A stretch of 64,000 bases of DNA from Apus apus (lineage: Eukaryota; Chordata; Aves; Apodiformes; Apodidae). The DNA is taken from assembly GCF_020740795.1 (NCBI RefSeq), contig NC_067312.1, positions 36,742,905-36,806,904 of the forward strand, read 5' to 3'. Below, piece after piece: positions 11,665-45,785 of this stretch; the first letter of the stretch is position 1; every line of letters starts with the position of its first letter. The notes beneath the pieces are model-generated. The model did not search any database. It was given only the letters and a program-made list of their open reading frames with translations, and was not told where the DNA came from. The translations under genes were made by a program, and so were the position numbers.

Positions 11665-12600
11665 ACACGCCACAAAGGAGTTCTGCCCAAGAGAGCTTCC
11701 TCCCCAGCTAGCCTGGCACAGCCTATGTTGAGAGGAGATAGTTTTTCTTTGTTATGCTTTCTACCACAGCTGTAAATTGCCAGTCCTCTCCCTATACATC
11801 TAAATTCTCTCTTTGTTATTACTTCTTTTTTTTTTTTTTTTTTGAGCAAAAACTTAAAGTACAAACTTGTATTCTTTGCTCTCATGCTATGACCATGTGG
11901 CTGGCCAGATGCAAGCTTCTTGCTGGGATGGACAAAGGCAGGAGAAACCAAAAGTGCCCATATGCCAGTGAGAAATGGGATAGTGTGAGGGCTGGTACCC
12001 TTCCCTGTCTGAAGCATGGACTGAACAACAACTACAAGGCCATACTGAAGAAACAGACTCTAAGGTGGGAACCCTGTGACGGCAGGAGAACCGCAGCACT
12101 GTTGCTGTTCCACCCAGAGACTGCAGCAAGGTCTTGGAATCTAACTGGATAATAGCTCAGAGGGAAAGCAAAGAACCAATTGGAGACATGGGACGACAAT
12201 GTAACAAGCTATATATGAACAGGGATAGATGCCAGCTGGTTTCTCCATTTTGCTTTGGACTGCTTGCTTGCTGCTTCTCCTGTTGGGGTTTCCTCTCCTA
12301 AACTTCCCCACTTACAAGTATTGCTGGGTGGGAAACGTTCACAGTTGGAGTGTTACCCCAAGTTTCTTTTGTTATCCCTTATTGTTCTTTGCCCTTACTG
12401 AACCTCCTCTCCCTAAATTCTGTTAAATCCCTTAAATAAACCATTCAATTCATAAACTTTAAATCGACTCTGTTTATCGTGGGTGTGGTGGGGGTTGGTT
12501 GTCCTTCCACCCTAAAAGCCGGCACTGCAGCTGCCGCTCCTCTGAGAGGCGAACATCGCCTGCAGGCCCGCGGTCCCATTAAATTGCTCCAACAGGGAGA
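11665..12600 (+). mobile_element. Probable solo LTR of an endogenous retrovirus, edges approximate
   Basis: The block is laid out like an LTR. A long region without coding similarity leads to a TATA box (CTATATATGAAC near 12209). An AATAAA signal follows about 220 bp later at 12433, then a GT-rich tract and a short GC-rich segment, consistent with U3, R and U5. There are no internal retroviral genes or obvious primer-binding site beside it, so a solo LTR is likeliest. I could not find clean TG...CA edges with a target-site duplication, so family and boundaries are inferred. An 18-T tract lies near 11825. Confidence 0.5.
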
Positions 12601-15476
12601 AAAGAGTCAGACTGCAACAGATAGTACAGGTTTAATATTACAGCTGAAATTTCTCCATGTGGATGGATAAAGCTAAGAAATTTATATATTGTCTTACTAC
12701 AAAATCTGCCATGAAGATTAATATTTTACTCAGTTTTAAATTATTAAAGCACAGTTCATTTATCTCATATGCTACAACTTAATTCACAATCACTGTTACA
12801 GTTTGCATTAAAAAGTTAAGATCTAAGTCCTGTGACCTTCCCATCTAGGCCAACGATTTCTTGGTGTCCTGTTGACCTGTCCCAGTCCAAGTAAATGTTT
12901 TATCTTACGCTGACTAATTGACTGAAACCATGTCTTTTTTACATACTTGCTTTTGCAAAGTATTGCTTCTAGAAATACAATTTTACAAATAAATGTATTA
13001 ACTAATAATTAAAAAAAACCTCCTAAGTGCTACAAATTCAGTTTACCAGAAAGGAAATTTAACAGAGCAGCCCTCAATGAAGTTGCAGCAAAGAGGTATT
13101 ATCATAGCCTACACTTTAGAAGCACAGAAATAAATTAAAAAATACTCTTTCTATTATGTCACTAAAGATTTGCTGCCTTAATGATAAAAATATATTAAAA
13201 CATTGTCAGGACCTTTTTTTAACTGCTTAAAAAGGAGCAGGACCTGCAGTCCTTTTTCTAGTAAACCAAATTATCTGGAAGTATATTTACTTTAATGTAT
13301 TGGCAAATTAGACTGGGACTGTCTTTTTGCCTGCACTAAGGTTCCTGTGTCTATTAACATGAACTGCCAAAACCACTGGGCATAGACAGGTTCTTCAGGT
13401 GCATTGCTGGAAATATCTCATGATTTATCACATTGGATGTGCATTTACCGTGAAAGTGTGCTCGGATTTTAAACTCTTGAATACACAAGGCATGAATTTT
13501 TTAAATAAACTAATTCCTAAAGGATTACTAGACTATTCTGAGTGGCAGCTGCCTTCTTAAAGTGGAGGATCTCTCACACCCATTTTATGAAGAGAAAAAC
13601 CACAAGTGCCCAAATGAAAAATGCTTTTCAAGCTCTTCTGTTTATCTCAAAAAGCCATACATTTTCAAAGACAGGTTTGCATGGAAATAGTGCTTTTTAT
13701 TAAATCTAAATGGCATAAAGGCAGCCTTGGAGAATAACTTGAGAACAGCAATAAAGAATACTTGAGCATAGAAAATAATAATGGGAAAAATTCAATGCAT
13801 ATAAATATAACCCTAAAAATGAACAAAAAAAATGAGGCAAATACATAAGGAAATGGGCAAATATATGATGCATTTGTAGTTACACAATTACAGAGACAAG
13901 CAGCAAGAGCTGGATCAGACCATTTTGACAGGTCAGGACAGGAAGAGGTTGGGAACATGCATTCAAAGGCCAGGGTTGGATTTCTCCCCTCTCTGGCATC
14001 ACAAGGATGACTAGCACAAGACAGTGCCACCTGAAAATAAAGATGGGAAAGGTCTGAGGCAGCCAAGTGGGGTAGCATGCTCCGGGAGATGGAAGCTTGG
14101 ACTGGAGAAGTAAGAAGAGGTCAGTGCAGAGACAGGCTGCTGAGCAGAAACAGCTGGGAGAGGAAAGGGAATGAGCTACAGCCTCATTCATTTTAAAGAG
14201 GCCATGTTCAGGAGGTGGAGCAGTGACCTCTCTTTCGGGAAGCTCATGTCTCACTCTCCCCTGGCTGCCCCAAGCCCTTCTCTAGTTGGCCTTCAGCACC
14301 TGACATGGCCAGGGAGGTCTTGCGCAGATGGGCAAGAAGCTCAGGCTGTTCTTGTTGACTTTGCTGGAAGCAAAGCAGAACAGTGTCACAAGGTAGCCGT
14401 GGTGGAGAAGGGCAGGTCGGGAGGAAGTGTCCCTGCTGCCTCCAGCGGTTGCTGTGTGGCGCAAAGAGGGTCAGGGCATCAGGGGGGACCTATGGCACTG
14501 AGGGTGCTCCTGTCCACCGCAGTAGTTTGGAATGGGAACATCTTCCTTTTCTGATTTCTGTGACCTTCTGTCTGATGCCTTGAAGGATGTGTGCACATCT
14601 GTCAGATGTTAGTATAAGTGATATGGTTTTGCAAATTTGCCCTGGCTTTTGCCAGTATCCTCCTTCCCTTGGCTCAACAGGCATGGGAAAGGTGGCGAGG
14701 GAGGAGTAGGAGAGTTTTCTTTCTACCAGCAGGCAGAAGGAGATTGCCTGCTAGTAGCGATGGGCACAAATGGATAAGGAAAGATGAAAGGAGGAGTATG
14801 ATGGTTCCTCTTCCTTTCTTAGTAATGTCTATTCTTGGGACACAGTGAATAAAAGAAGTGCAGCAACTTTAAATGGCTTTCTTAAAGTCTTCATGCCATT
14901 CCAGTGTGAGTGATCTCTTTTCTCTTTGTGGCACTTCTTGTAATTTTCTTTGCATCTAACTTGGGCAGAGTCATCTGGAGCGTCCAGCACAGCTCTCATA
15001 ATCTGAGAGCAGTCTTGTGGAGCCATTGAGGCTGTCCAGAGAACTCTTCTCCAGGGATACTCCTCCATGGGCCTTTTAGAGCAAGGGTTCTCCAGCTGCA
15101 TTAGGTATCTTGATTTTCCTGCTTCTGGTGCTGTGGAGTTGTGCCTTTTGGCATGGGAATCACTTGGCCTGCACTTCGGCCACCTGTGGCTCCTGGTTCC
15201 GTCCCTGAGGAAAACGTCCCACTCCTATTCTACACAGGTGGAAAGATAGGAGGTCTTGTATAATATCGTCTGTCACCTGGCCTGTCCCTGTGCCCATATT
15301 GTTGTAATTCTTAAGGGAAGGATCTTTTAAGGATCCCTAGGAGGGTTCTGTCTCCTTAAGGGAAGAAAAGATATAAAAAAAACACCACATCATCTCTCTC
15401 CTTGGATCAGTGACTCATCTGAGCATCCTTGGAGATGAGGATCTCTTGTGCTACTGTCAGTCAGACTGGCTGACCT
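12601..15476. other. Intergenic, no gene recognised
   Basis: Several overlapping open frames at 13665-14850 on both strands have low-complexity or random-looking products and no consistent domain or splice structure. I annotate no gene here. Confidence 0.45.
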
Positions 15477-15481
15477 CAGGT

Positions 15482-15660
15482 TGTCCTGGTTTTGCTGGGA
15501 CAGATTTATGAAATCATTTTTCTGTTCAGAGAAGCTATAGATTTGAGAGGCTGCAGAGCCCAGTAAGAACAAGAGACAAGATGTGTTGTTTTCATTTATA
15601 CGCAGCACCAGTATGCAGGTTTCCATAGTGACCAAGGTCTAGGGTAGCTTTTGAACCACA
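15482..15660 (+). mobile_element. Possible 179-bp shortened LTR with 5-bp duplication
   Basis: The segment starts TGTCCTGGTTTTGCTGGGAC, the start I associate with common avian ERV LTRs. It ends GAACCACA. CAGGT lies immediately before it (15477-15481) and immediately after it (15661-15665), as expected for a 5-bp target-site duplication. It is much shorter than a usual LTR, so it would have to be internally deleted. A chance match of the duplication cannot be excluded. Confidence 0.4.
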
Positions 15661-15665
15661 CAGGT

Positions 15666-16420
15666 GCAGTGGGTTAGGAGAGGGCAAAGCCCAGGGCTGC
15701 TGACCCAAGCTGGCCAACCCCAGCATTCCACGGCATGTGCATCACCCTCCCTATATTTTGGGAAGTCTGTGGGGATGGTCTCTTCTACCACGGCTGGCAG
15801 CCTAAGAGGATCCCATATGTCTCCCCAGCCATCCTGCACCTGATGCCTATGCCTGCACCTTCTGTGACCAACATGTTCTCACCAGAGCTGTCATGCTGGC
15901 AGTGTTGGGCAGTCAGCCCTCACTGTTAGGAGTGCAGGGTTCGTGACTATCTGCAGCTGAGTATAACTTTGTGTCTTGTATTAGTATTGGGGTTCACATT
16001 AGTTCATTATTATTCTTTTAAATCTCCTTGCATTTGCATTTCCACTCAATGCATTAATTACAGAGCCCTGTGATACTTGGTTCTAGTGCTTGTCTCTGTC
16101 AGGTTTAAATCTCTGTAAGATAAGGTTACTCCATTGACTTTCCGTTCCTACCTCATTCTTCAGAAATCTGGAAATTCTATTTGTAGAGAGCTTAGAATCA
16201 CAGAAAAGCCATTTCAAAGGTAACAGTGTGGTACTGAAGTACAGATAAATCCACAACTAAACCTATATAGCTGGAAGAGGAAAAGTTATAATGCTAACAA
16301 GTATCTCTAGCTGAATGTAAAAAAAGGCTTAATGAAAGTGATGTATCAGCATTTTTATAAGGATATAAAAAATTATAGTAATTAGGTATTCATATTTCTA
16401 GGTATTTAATTCAATTTTTA
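15666..16420. other. Intergenic, no gene recognised
   Basis: No coding or repeat family is identified with confidence. Part may be more LTR-derived sequence, given the element just before it. Confidence 0.4.
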
Positions 16421-17295
16421 CATGGATATCTTTAATATATTTATTAGTTATCTGGATGAAGGGATCAAGTGCACCCTAAGTAAGTTTGCAGATGATACCA
16501 GGCTGGGAGTGTTGAACTGCTTGAGGGTAGGAAGACTCTGCCGAGGGACACGCACAAGCTGGATCATTGGCCAAGGCCAATTGTATGAGGTTCAAAAAGG
16601 CCAAGTGCTGGGTCCTGCACTTGGATCACAAAGGAAAAGGACCTGGGGGCGTTGGTCAACAGCCAGCTGAATATGAGTCAGGAGTGTCCCCAAGTGGCCA
16701 TCCTGGCTTGTATCAGGAATAGCACAGCCAGCAGGAATAGGGAAGTGATTGTGCCCCTGTACTCAGCACTGGTGAGGCTGCACCTTGAGTACTGTGTTCA
16801 GTTCTGGGCCCCTCACTACAAGGACATTGAGGTGCTGAAGCATGTCCAGAGAAGGGCAATGAAGCTGTTGAAAGGTCAGGAGCACAATTCTTAGGAGCAG
16901 CTGATGGATGGGGTTGTTTAGCCTGGAAAACAGGCTAAGAGGAGAGAAGACCTCTCTATAACTACCTGAAAGGAAGTTGTATTGAGGTGGGGTTGGCCTC
17001 TTCTCCCAAGTAACAAGTGATAGGATGAGAGGAACCTGCCCCAAGTTGTGCCAGTAGAGGTTTAGATTGGATATTAGGAAAAATTTCTTCAGTGATGGGG
17101 TTGTCAGGGACTGGAACAGCCTGCCCAGGGAAGTGGTTGCATCACCATCCCTGGAGGTATTTAAAAGACGTATAGATGTGGAACTTATTTGGGGTAAAGT
17201 GGTGGATGACAGTGTGAGGTTAATGCTTGGATTCAATGATATCAAGGGTATTTTCCAACCTAAATGATTCTCTTCTATAAGTCTAATCTATGATG
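16421..17295 (+). mobile_element. CR1 retrotransposon, 3' fragment
   Basis: It starts in the reverse-transcriptase region, with a KFADDT form of the catalytic F/YADD box near 16482. It continues through [12 protein letters not shown] and [15 protein letters not shown] to the C-terminal block, then reaches a CR1 3' end near 17295. Several frameshifts and stops are present. It lies just downstream of the TJP2 poly(A) signals, in opposite orientation. Confidence 0.9.
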
Positions 17296-17429
17296 ATCTC
17301 ACCTGAGATGCATCTTTTCCTTTGCTTCAACAAGAAAATTCTAGCTCTTTATTCAAAAGAGCATCAGAAAACCACATTTTTTATCACATGAGCAACTAAC
17401 ACTTCTTAAAAAAAAAGATACACAAGCTT

Positions 17430-18158
17430 TGTCTAGAATATATCCTTTATTATTTGCAGTCTGTGTAAATTTTAATACCTGATTGAATTTCTACATCATT
17501 TTCTCTGTTTAAGCACATCCTGGTCTTTTCCAACAACACAGTCAATTGCACCTTTATTATGTGCAGTCAGTATTTATGAAATATTGTATATGCATTATGA
17601 ACTTAGAAAAATAACATGCAGGGAAATCGTTACTATGAAACTGATAAAAAAAGATAGGTAAAATAGTTAATCCCCTTTTAGTGTGTTATGGCTTCACACC
17701 AATTATCAGATGTCAAAACCAACAGTTAAAGGCACTTACTGTTCTTCAAATACACTTTCAAATCTAGTTCTATTGCATTAAGAAGTGTACCTCTGGGATC
17801 ATACTTTCATAACACAGCAGAACAGTCAAAAAAGGCAGCATTATTAAAAGGGAAAAAAAGGGGTTTTATGTTAAAATATGAAAACATCAAGAATTAACAC
17901 GAACTTTCAGAATTTGGTCCTTATAAAACAGGCAACAGCATTCAGGCAATAGTGATTTCTTTTCTTTAATCCTAACAAAATAATATCCCCAAAAATGAAC
18001 TCTTCCAGTTCCGGCTTATAGATATGTCTCAGTTGAGTAGCGTACCCTCTAACACCAGCCCGAATAAAAATATAGCTCATCAAGACTAACTACTGCTCCA
18101 CTTTGGCTGTGAAGTAAGAAACCTTGAGAGAGCACTGTACATGCACATACTAGCAAGC
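17430..18158 (-). other. TJP2: TJP2 3' untranslated region with alternative poly(A) signals
   Basis: The sequence after the stop codon is AT-rich and non-coding. Minus-strand AATAAA hexamers occur at 17558-17553, 17451-17446 and 17353-17348. The first two are followed by U- or GU-rich stretches, so cleavage near 17535 and/or 17430 is likely. The exact end is inferred; a UTR of 620-730 nt is suggested. Confidence 0.6.
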
Positions 18159-40192
<22,034 letters not shown>

Positions 40193-43100
40193 CTGTTGCA
40201 CACAAAAACCAATTAGTAAAACAGAAAGCATGCAACTATCTAAATTAAAATGTGAAACACCCCATTAACACACATGCATAAAAGGAAGACGCATATTCTA
40301 AGAATTTTGTAGAGTTTGTGACAAATGTATATATTTTCACAAATTATTATTTTTCTTTAAAAAGGCAAAAAATATAAATAGCTCCAGAGTGGTAGAACCC
40401 CTTCAAATTTCACCGATTTTAACAGCTTATTCTGATTTTCTGGAAAAGTCTTATTCAGGAAAACATTCCATTCACATCACACAAGCATTATATAGTGTTG
40501 ATAAAAATAACACAAAATACTTAAGAAAGACCTCTCCATTCCAGCATACAGTATGATGAGCAGCTGAAACTAAGGCTTTCAAAACAAACCACCCTTCAGA
40601 TCTTTTGCCTCTTGTTCATGTGGATTTAACAACATGTTATGTCCAATATGAATACGTAACCAATTATTTAGGTACTGCTCAAGGAATTAAATTTTACAGG
40701 AAAACACAGTGTTGTCACTATATAGCACTGGCATATTAATTTCTGTGACACTTCTCAGAAACATTTTTTCCACATTTCCAGTTAAAACTGATCCTGAACT
40801 GATCAGTTTATCTTACACAATATAACCTGAAACCTTTCCAACATCACAGCTTAAAATATAATACAGAATAATCGCCCAGCTGTGATGCTTCATATAGTAC
40901 ACAGCCAGCCCCTTCAGTGCCTGCCCTGTAAAAAAAGGAGGAAAATGAGCCATAATATTTGATGCACTGCAAACACCTCAAAATGCAAAGCATATGCTGC
41001 AGAACAAAAATCCAGGCACTGCATCAGTATTTGCATGCACACTCAGGCTGTAGATTTATTTGTTTCTACTGCTAAAAGTGGTCTCATTTTTTTTGAAACT
41101 AAGTTTGCTCAGAAAACTGGAGTCAAGAGGGAAGCTCAGTTTTTGACTTAATGGTCTTTTAAGAAGCATTTAAAAGGATTACTGGCAACTAAACTCCAAA
41201 GCAATAGACAGAAGTGATACAAGAAGGGTATGCCTGTACTTTAAAGCATTTCTTGTAAACTCAAAGTCTTCTAGAAGTACACAACTGCCCAGCAAGCTAT
41301 GGATGTTGTTTCTGAAAAGCAAAGAACCCCCTAATGTATTCTTCGAGTCTATTCTGAGCACCCCAAAGAGGAACCAGGTTTACATTTTCCATTGCACATT
41401 CACTGTATTGAAAAACAAACCTGAAATGTAAGTCCTGCTTAGAGTTCCTACGAGAATATGTAAAACATTCAACATTCTTGCCAGGGATTTTACAACACAG
41501 AGCAATGTTAAATTTCCACTATACTCTCAGAAAATGAACAATGCTTTCCAGTTTCCAGAACCTTTTGGGTCTAATTAAAAAAATAATTAAAAATGCCCAG
41601 GGGGGGAAGATGGCTTATATTAAAAATAATACAAGTAAGTATTTAAATTTCTACTCATCTAGATCAGACAAGAAAGAGTGGCATTTGTAACTGTTAATAT
41701 TAAAACATTTGTGCCTCGGGTCCATGAATTACTCTATGGAAGCACATGGTGAAAATATTTTATCTGATATTCTCAGTTAATCAGCTGACATGTCTAACCC
41801 TTCAACTACCAGCTACTGAACTGGTTCACTACACACATTCCCTTACACAGAAAACCTTCTGTAAGTTAAAAACTTTCTCCTTAATTAAGCACTTTTTTTT
41901 CTGCACCTGTGATGCTGCAGTACATAAGTGACTAGGCATGTAAAAATGTGTGAACAGTTTACCAACTACTGCCCCTTGGCTACACCACTACTGTCATGTG
42001 TCATTTAAATAACAGTTGACTTCACTGAAGAAAGTTTTAGAAATTACAGTATCAAATGACAGGTAAAATTTGAGGGACAAGCAGGTAGGTTCAAATTTTG
42101 TAGAAGCGGGGAAGAAGGAAAATCTTTTCCATCCTTCTCACTGTATAAAAGCCTCACAACTTCCATGTGCAACAAGAACATCAGTTAAATTCAGTCTGCC
42201 CTGCACTATCCTCCAGCTCAGAATACTGAGTTGAGCTCTGTACAGGCAAAATTGCAGTGCAGGTGACATGCAACTGGTACAAGCTTACTACTAATGGGGA
42301 CAAAAAGCAATATGCTTGCCTTTATCTTCCAGAAACTCTAAAACCAGATCTTTCAATACACTACCTACTAAAATTAGGCCTGAGAAATGACTGCTTATAT
42401 AGTACCACACTGGAGAAAAGGACCAAGGGAAGCCCAGTAAAGACATTGGGATGGAATTTACGTGTGGGTATTCCTGTAAGGTAAGCCTACAGGAATTTCC
42501 TTCCAGACAGCTAGGCCTCCCATGAGCAGTGGCACAAGTAAAACCCTGCACACAACTGGATAGTAAATCAGAGCATTGTAAACTAACAAGGGTAAGTTTA
42601 TTTTGTATTGACAAATAAGCGTCATGGTGTCTGGTCACAAAAATAAGTATTAAGAATGGGAGAGGAACTATTGCCTGTAGAGAATACAATTATGGTCTTG
42701 TGTGATGTTGAGCCTAGAAAAAGTTCCTCAGTATCAGTGACCATCTCCAGCATTTCTGTGTAAATTTTAGCATTTTGGTTTTAGGTTGAAACTCACTGAA
42801 CATTAAAAAAAATAATAATAAAAGAATAACAATGCACTTTTAAATTCCTAAGTATTCATTCAAGTAATACATTTTTAGAAACTGCTCCTTCTGAAACTGT
42901 CTCTCTTTTGCTGGATGCTATAGTAGGGAATGAAAGTATACTATGTACTTGCAAAGCTAATTTTGTGCAACACAATTACCAAGACAACAGGACTGTTTTG
43001 CCATACCGATAAAGCTGTGCAGGCTCTGTGACAGTTCAGAGAACTGAATGGTCACCTTGGAAGCACATAAGGCACAAAACACATATGTACTTCCTCAAAT

Positions 43101-44040
43101 CTCTAAGCAATAATCTCTTTAACATAATAAAACGTACTGCTGCTTGCCATTGCCATGATGCTAACCCATACTGACAGATTAGTGGGGAAGACTGAGAGGA
43201 GGGAGGGACTACAAAGGTTATAAATCATCAGTTGAGGACTTGATCAAAACTAAGATTGAAGTCTTCACCACAATTGCAAAATTCCTGTATTTCACATCTA
43301 GTAACATGACTCTCCTCTGAATGCATCCAGTGGTGGGTTACAAAAAGCCTCTATCACCTTGCCAATTTATTCATACTTCATCTGTTAGGAAATACAGTAG
43401 GATCCTGAGCAGTCTATGCATCCCTTATAGGATCACAAATTCACTGCAAAATTGCACACCAAAATACTGGGGAGAGAAAGGCAGGGAAAATGGTTAAGAA
43501 CCCCACCTCCAGTTACTACGAGAAACTGTTCTGCAAGTCTACCCAGATTTCACAGACAGCAGACTACCTGCAGTAAATGCAAATTACTGTAATTAGCTAG
43601 TCTAAATTCATTAGTGACTGAAGTCAGTTCATTTCTAATTAGAATACCATAGTCAGGATTTGCTCAAATCTGCCTAATGCTCATAAAACAAAATGACAGG
43701 TGCTTTCTACGCACCCAAAATAGACTGTTTAACAGAATCTTTGGCAGGAAACTAGTCAAAAGTGCCAAAACTGTCTGTGTGCTATGAACAGGCAGCTGTT
43801 GCAGCTCTCACTGACAGTCATCAGAGATTTATGCAATTACCTGGTACTAAGAGATCACCGAAGAAAACTTCATTCACACTGAAAGAAGAACAAACCCAGA
43901 AGAGCTGCCCCAACAGTTAAACTGGGTATAAAAGTGACTTGGAGAGGCGAAGGACACATGAGGGGGAAGGGGACTGGGACGGGGGGGAGGGAGGAGAAAA
44001 GACTTAGAGCAAGATGCAACAGAAAAAAAAAACAACTCAC

Positions 44041-44112
44041 GTGCCCTTTCAAAATCCCCAACTTTTTGACTGCATGTGACCACATTCTCTGCAGAGCTTG
44101 AGCTGTCTTCAT
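44041..44112 (-). CDS. TJP2: Probable alternative first coding exon of TJP2
   Basis: An ATG at 44112-44110 opens 24 codons beginning MKTAQALQRMW. They end at a strong donor (CAC|GTGAGT) in phase 0, which joins in frame to coding exon 1 to give a protein of about 1194 residues. The start resembles the N-terminus I recall for an alternative mammalian TJP2 isoform; I could not check this. The upstream end is open: it may be a true first exon, or an internal exon using the CCCCTCACAG acceptor near 44127. Confidence 0.6.
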
Positions 44113-45483
44113 TGTTGCACGATATAATCTGTGAGGGGACGCTGTGCATCCCCGTCTTTTCATCTGTTTCCACCACTCAACCCGGTTATGTAATTCTAAT
44201 ACAATAGTGGCCTACATACTCGAACAAATCCTGCTGTCAGTTTCACACAGAAACACATCAAAACCACAGTAGGGAAATCTACCACAAGTTTAACTAACTC
44301 TCACTATAAGAAACCACAGGAAAAAGCAGTACTGTAATCTTATGGTGTGTTTTACTTTTAGATTTTCAGGAACAGACAGGCATGTAGCAAGTTGCTCTTT
44401 TTCCAAGCACACACAGGTTGAAACTTCAAAGAAAAAAGCTTTTGAAGCATAGTGAAGATTATTTGAAAATTTCTATTTTTCCTATAATATTTTATAGTAA
44501 AAAATACCACTTGACTCCATTGCTTTGAGTAATGCTGCAGTTTAGCAGCATCTACCATGTCTTAACAATTTAACTGCTGAATCCAGGAAGTCCTTATGCA
44601 GAAATAACTGCATACATGTGAGTAATCCCCTCAACTGCACATGTAAAATCACATAAAAACACTTGCAGAACTCATGGACTTGGTTCCAGCAAGTAAAAAG
44701 TGAAAGAAAAACAAATTATAATAGCTGCAAATAACAGACACTCCCTCTGCCCTTAAACATTGAGTAAGATAGTTGTAAGAATCATCAGCTAATCACACAA
44801 ACAGATGACTTCATTGGAAAACGGGTCAAGCTACCAGTACCACCTACGTCGCATGAGTGCTGTGAAACTTAAGCCTCAAGTGAACTTTTCCCCTAGACTT
44901 TAGGTAAGTTCCACAGTCCATGAACAGATAGGAACACATGCGAAGCTCAGTACACAACACTAACCCAAACCTCCATCTGCAGACTGCATTTTTCATTAGC
45001 GGAACAATTTTAACTGCTGAGGACTAAGAATTCAGACATCAGTGGAAAATGTGGTGGATTTTTTTGTTTGTTTTGTTTTTTGTTTGGTTTGGGTTTTTTG
45101 TGGCTTTTTTATTTGTTGTTGTTTTTTTTAAAGTTTTTCCCATTTAAAATCAAGACTGAATTCAACGTCCTCCTGTTTTTCAACCGTAACTCTGTATCTT
45201 TTGCACTAGCCAGAGAACTAGGATGGACACAGGCTTGCACCTTCTGCACCAAGCTGCTGACAGTGGACACCCTTGAGCCCACACAGAGCGGGTGTGGGAG
45301 AAACACAGTGACACCAGCCTCTAACTGGTGCTTCCCACTTCCAGAGCACACATTCCGATGGAAGTAGTTTAAGACGGTGATTAGAGTTCAGTCAAAACAG
45401 TACAAAATTGCCACTAGCATCTGTAAAGAAGGAAAAAATTCCTCTGAGCAGACTTGCACTCAGAGTTTCCAAAACTGTATTTT

Positions 45484-45785
45484 CATAGAATCATGGAATG
45501 GTTAAGGTTGGAAGGGGCCTTAAAGATCATCAGGTTCCAGCCTCCCTGCTATAAGCAGGGACACCTCACACTAGACCAGAATGCACAAGCCTCATCCAAC
45601 CTGGCCTTAAACACCTTCAGGGAGGGGGCATCAGCAACCTCCCTGGGCAACCTATTCCAGCACCTTACTAACATCATGGTGAAGAGTTTCGTCCTGATGT
45701 CTAACCTAAATCACCCTTCTTTCAGTTTAAAACCATTACCTCTTGTCCTATTACTGCCCTCTCTTGTGAAGACTCCCTCCCTAGA
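45484..45785 (-). mobile_element. CR1 3'-end fragment in TJP2 intron 1
   Basis: It starts at the conserved CR1 end (ATCATGGAATGGTTAAGGTT) and continues through CCCTGGGCAACCTATTCCAG to the ACCTCTTGTCCTATTACTGC segment, about 300 bp, truncated 5'. Confidence 0.9.

Noticed and set aside
13665-14848. Cluster of overlapping open frames on both strands
   Set aside because: Products are low-complexity or random in composition, with no domains and no matching splice sites.
45058-45367. Plus-strand frame with a hydrophobic FLF-rich start
   Set aside because: The hydrophobic part is a translation of a T/G low-complexity tract.
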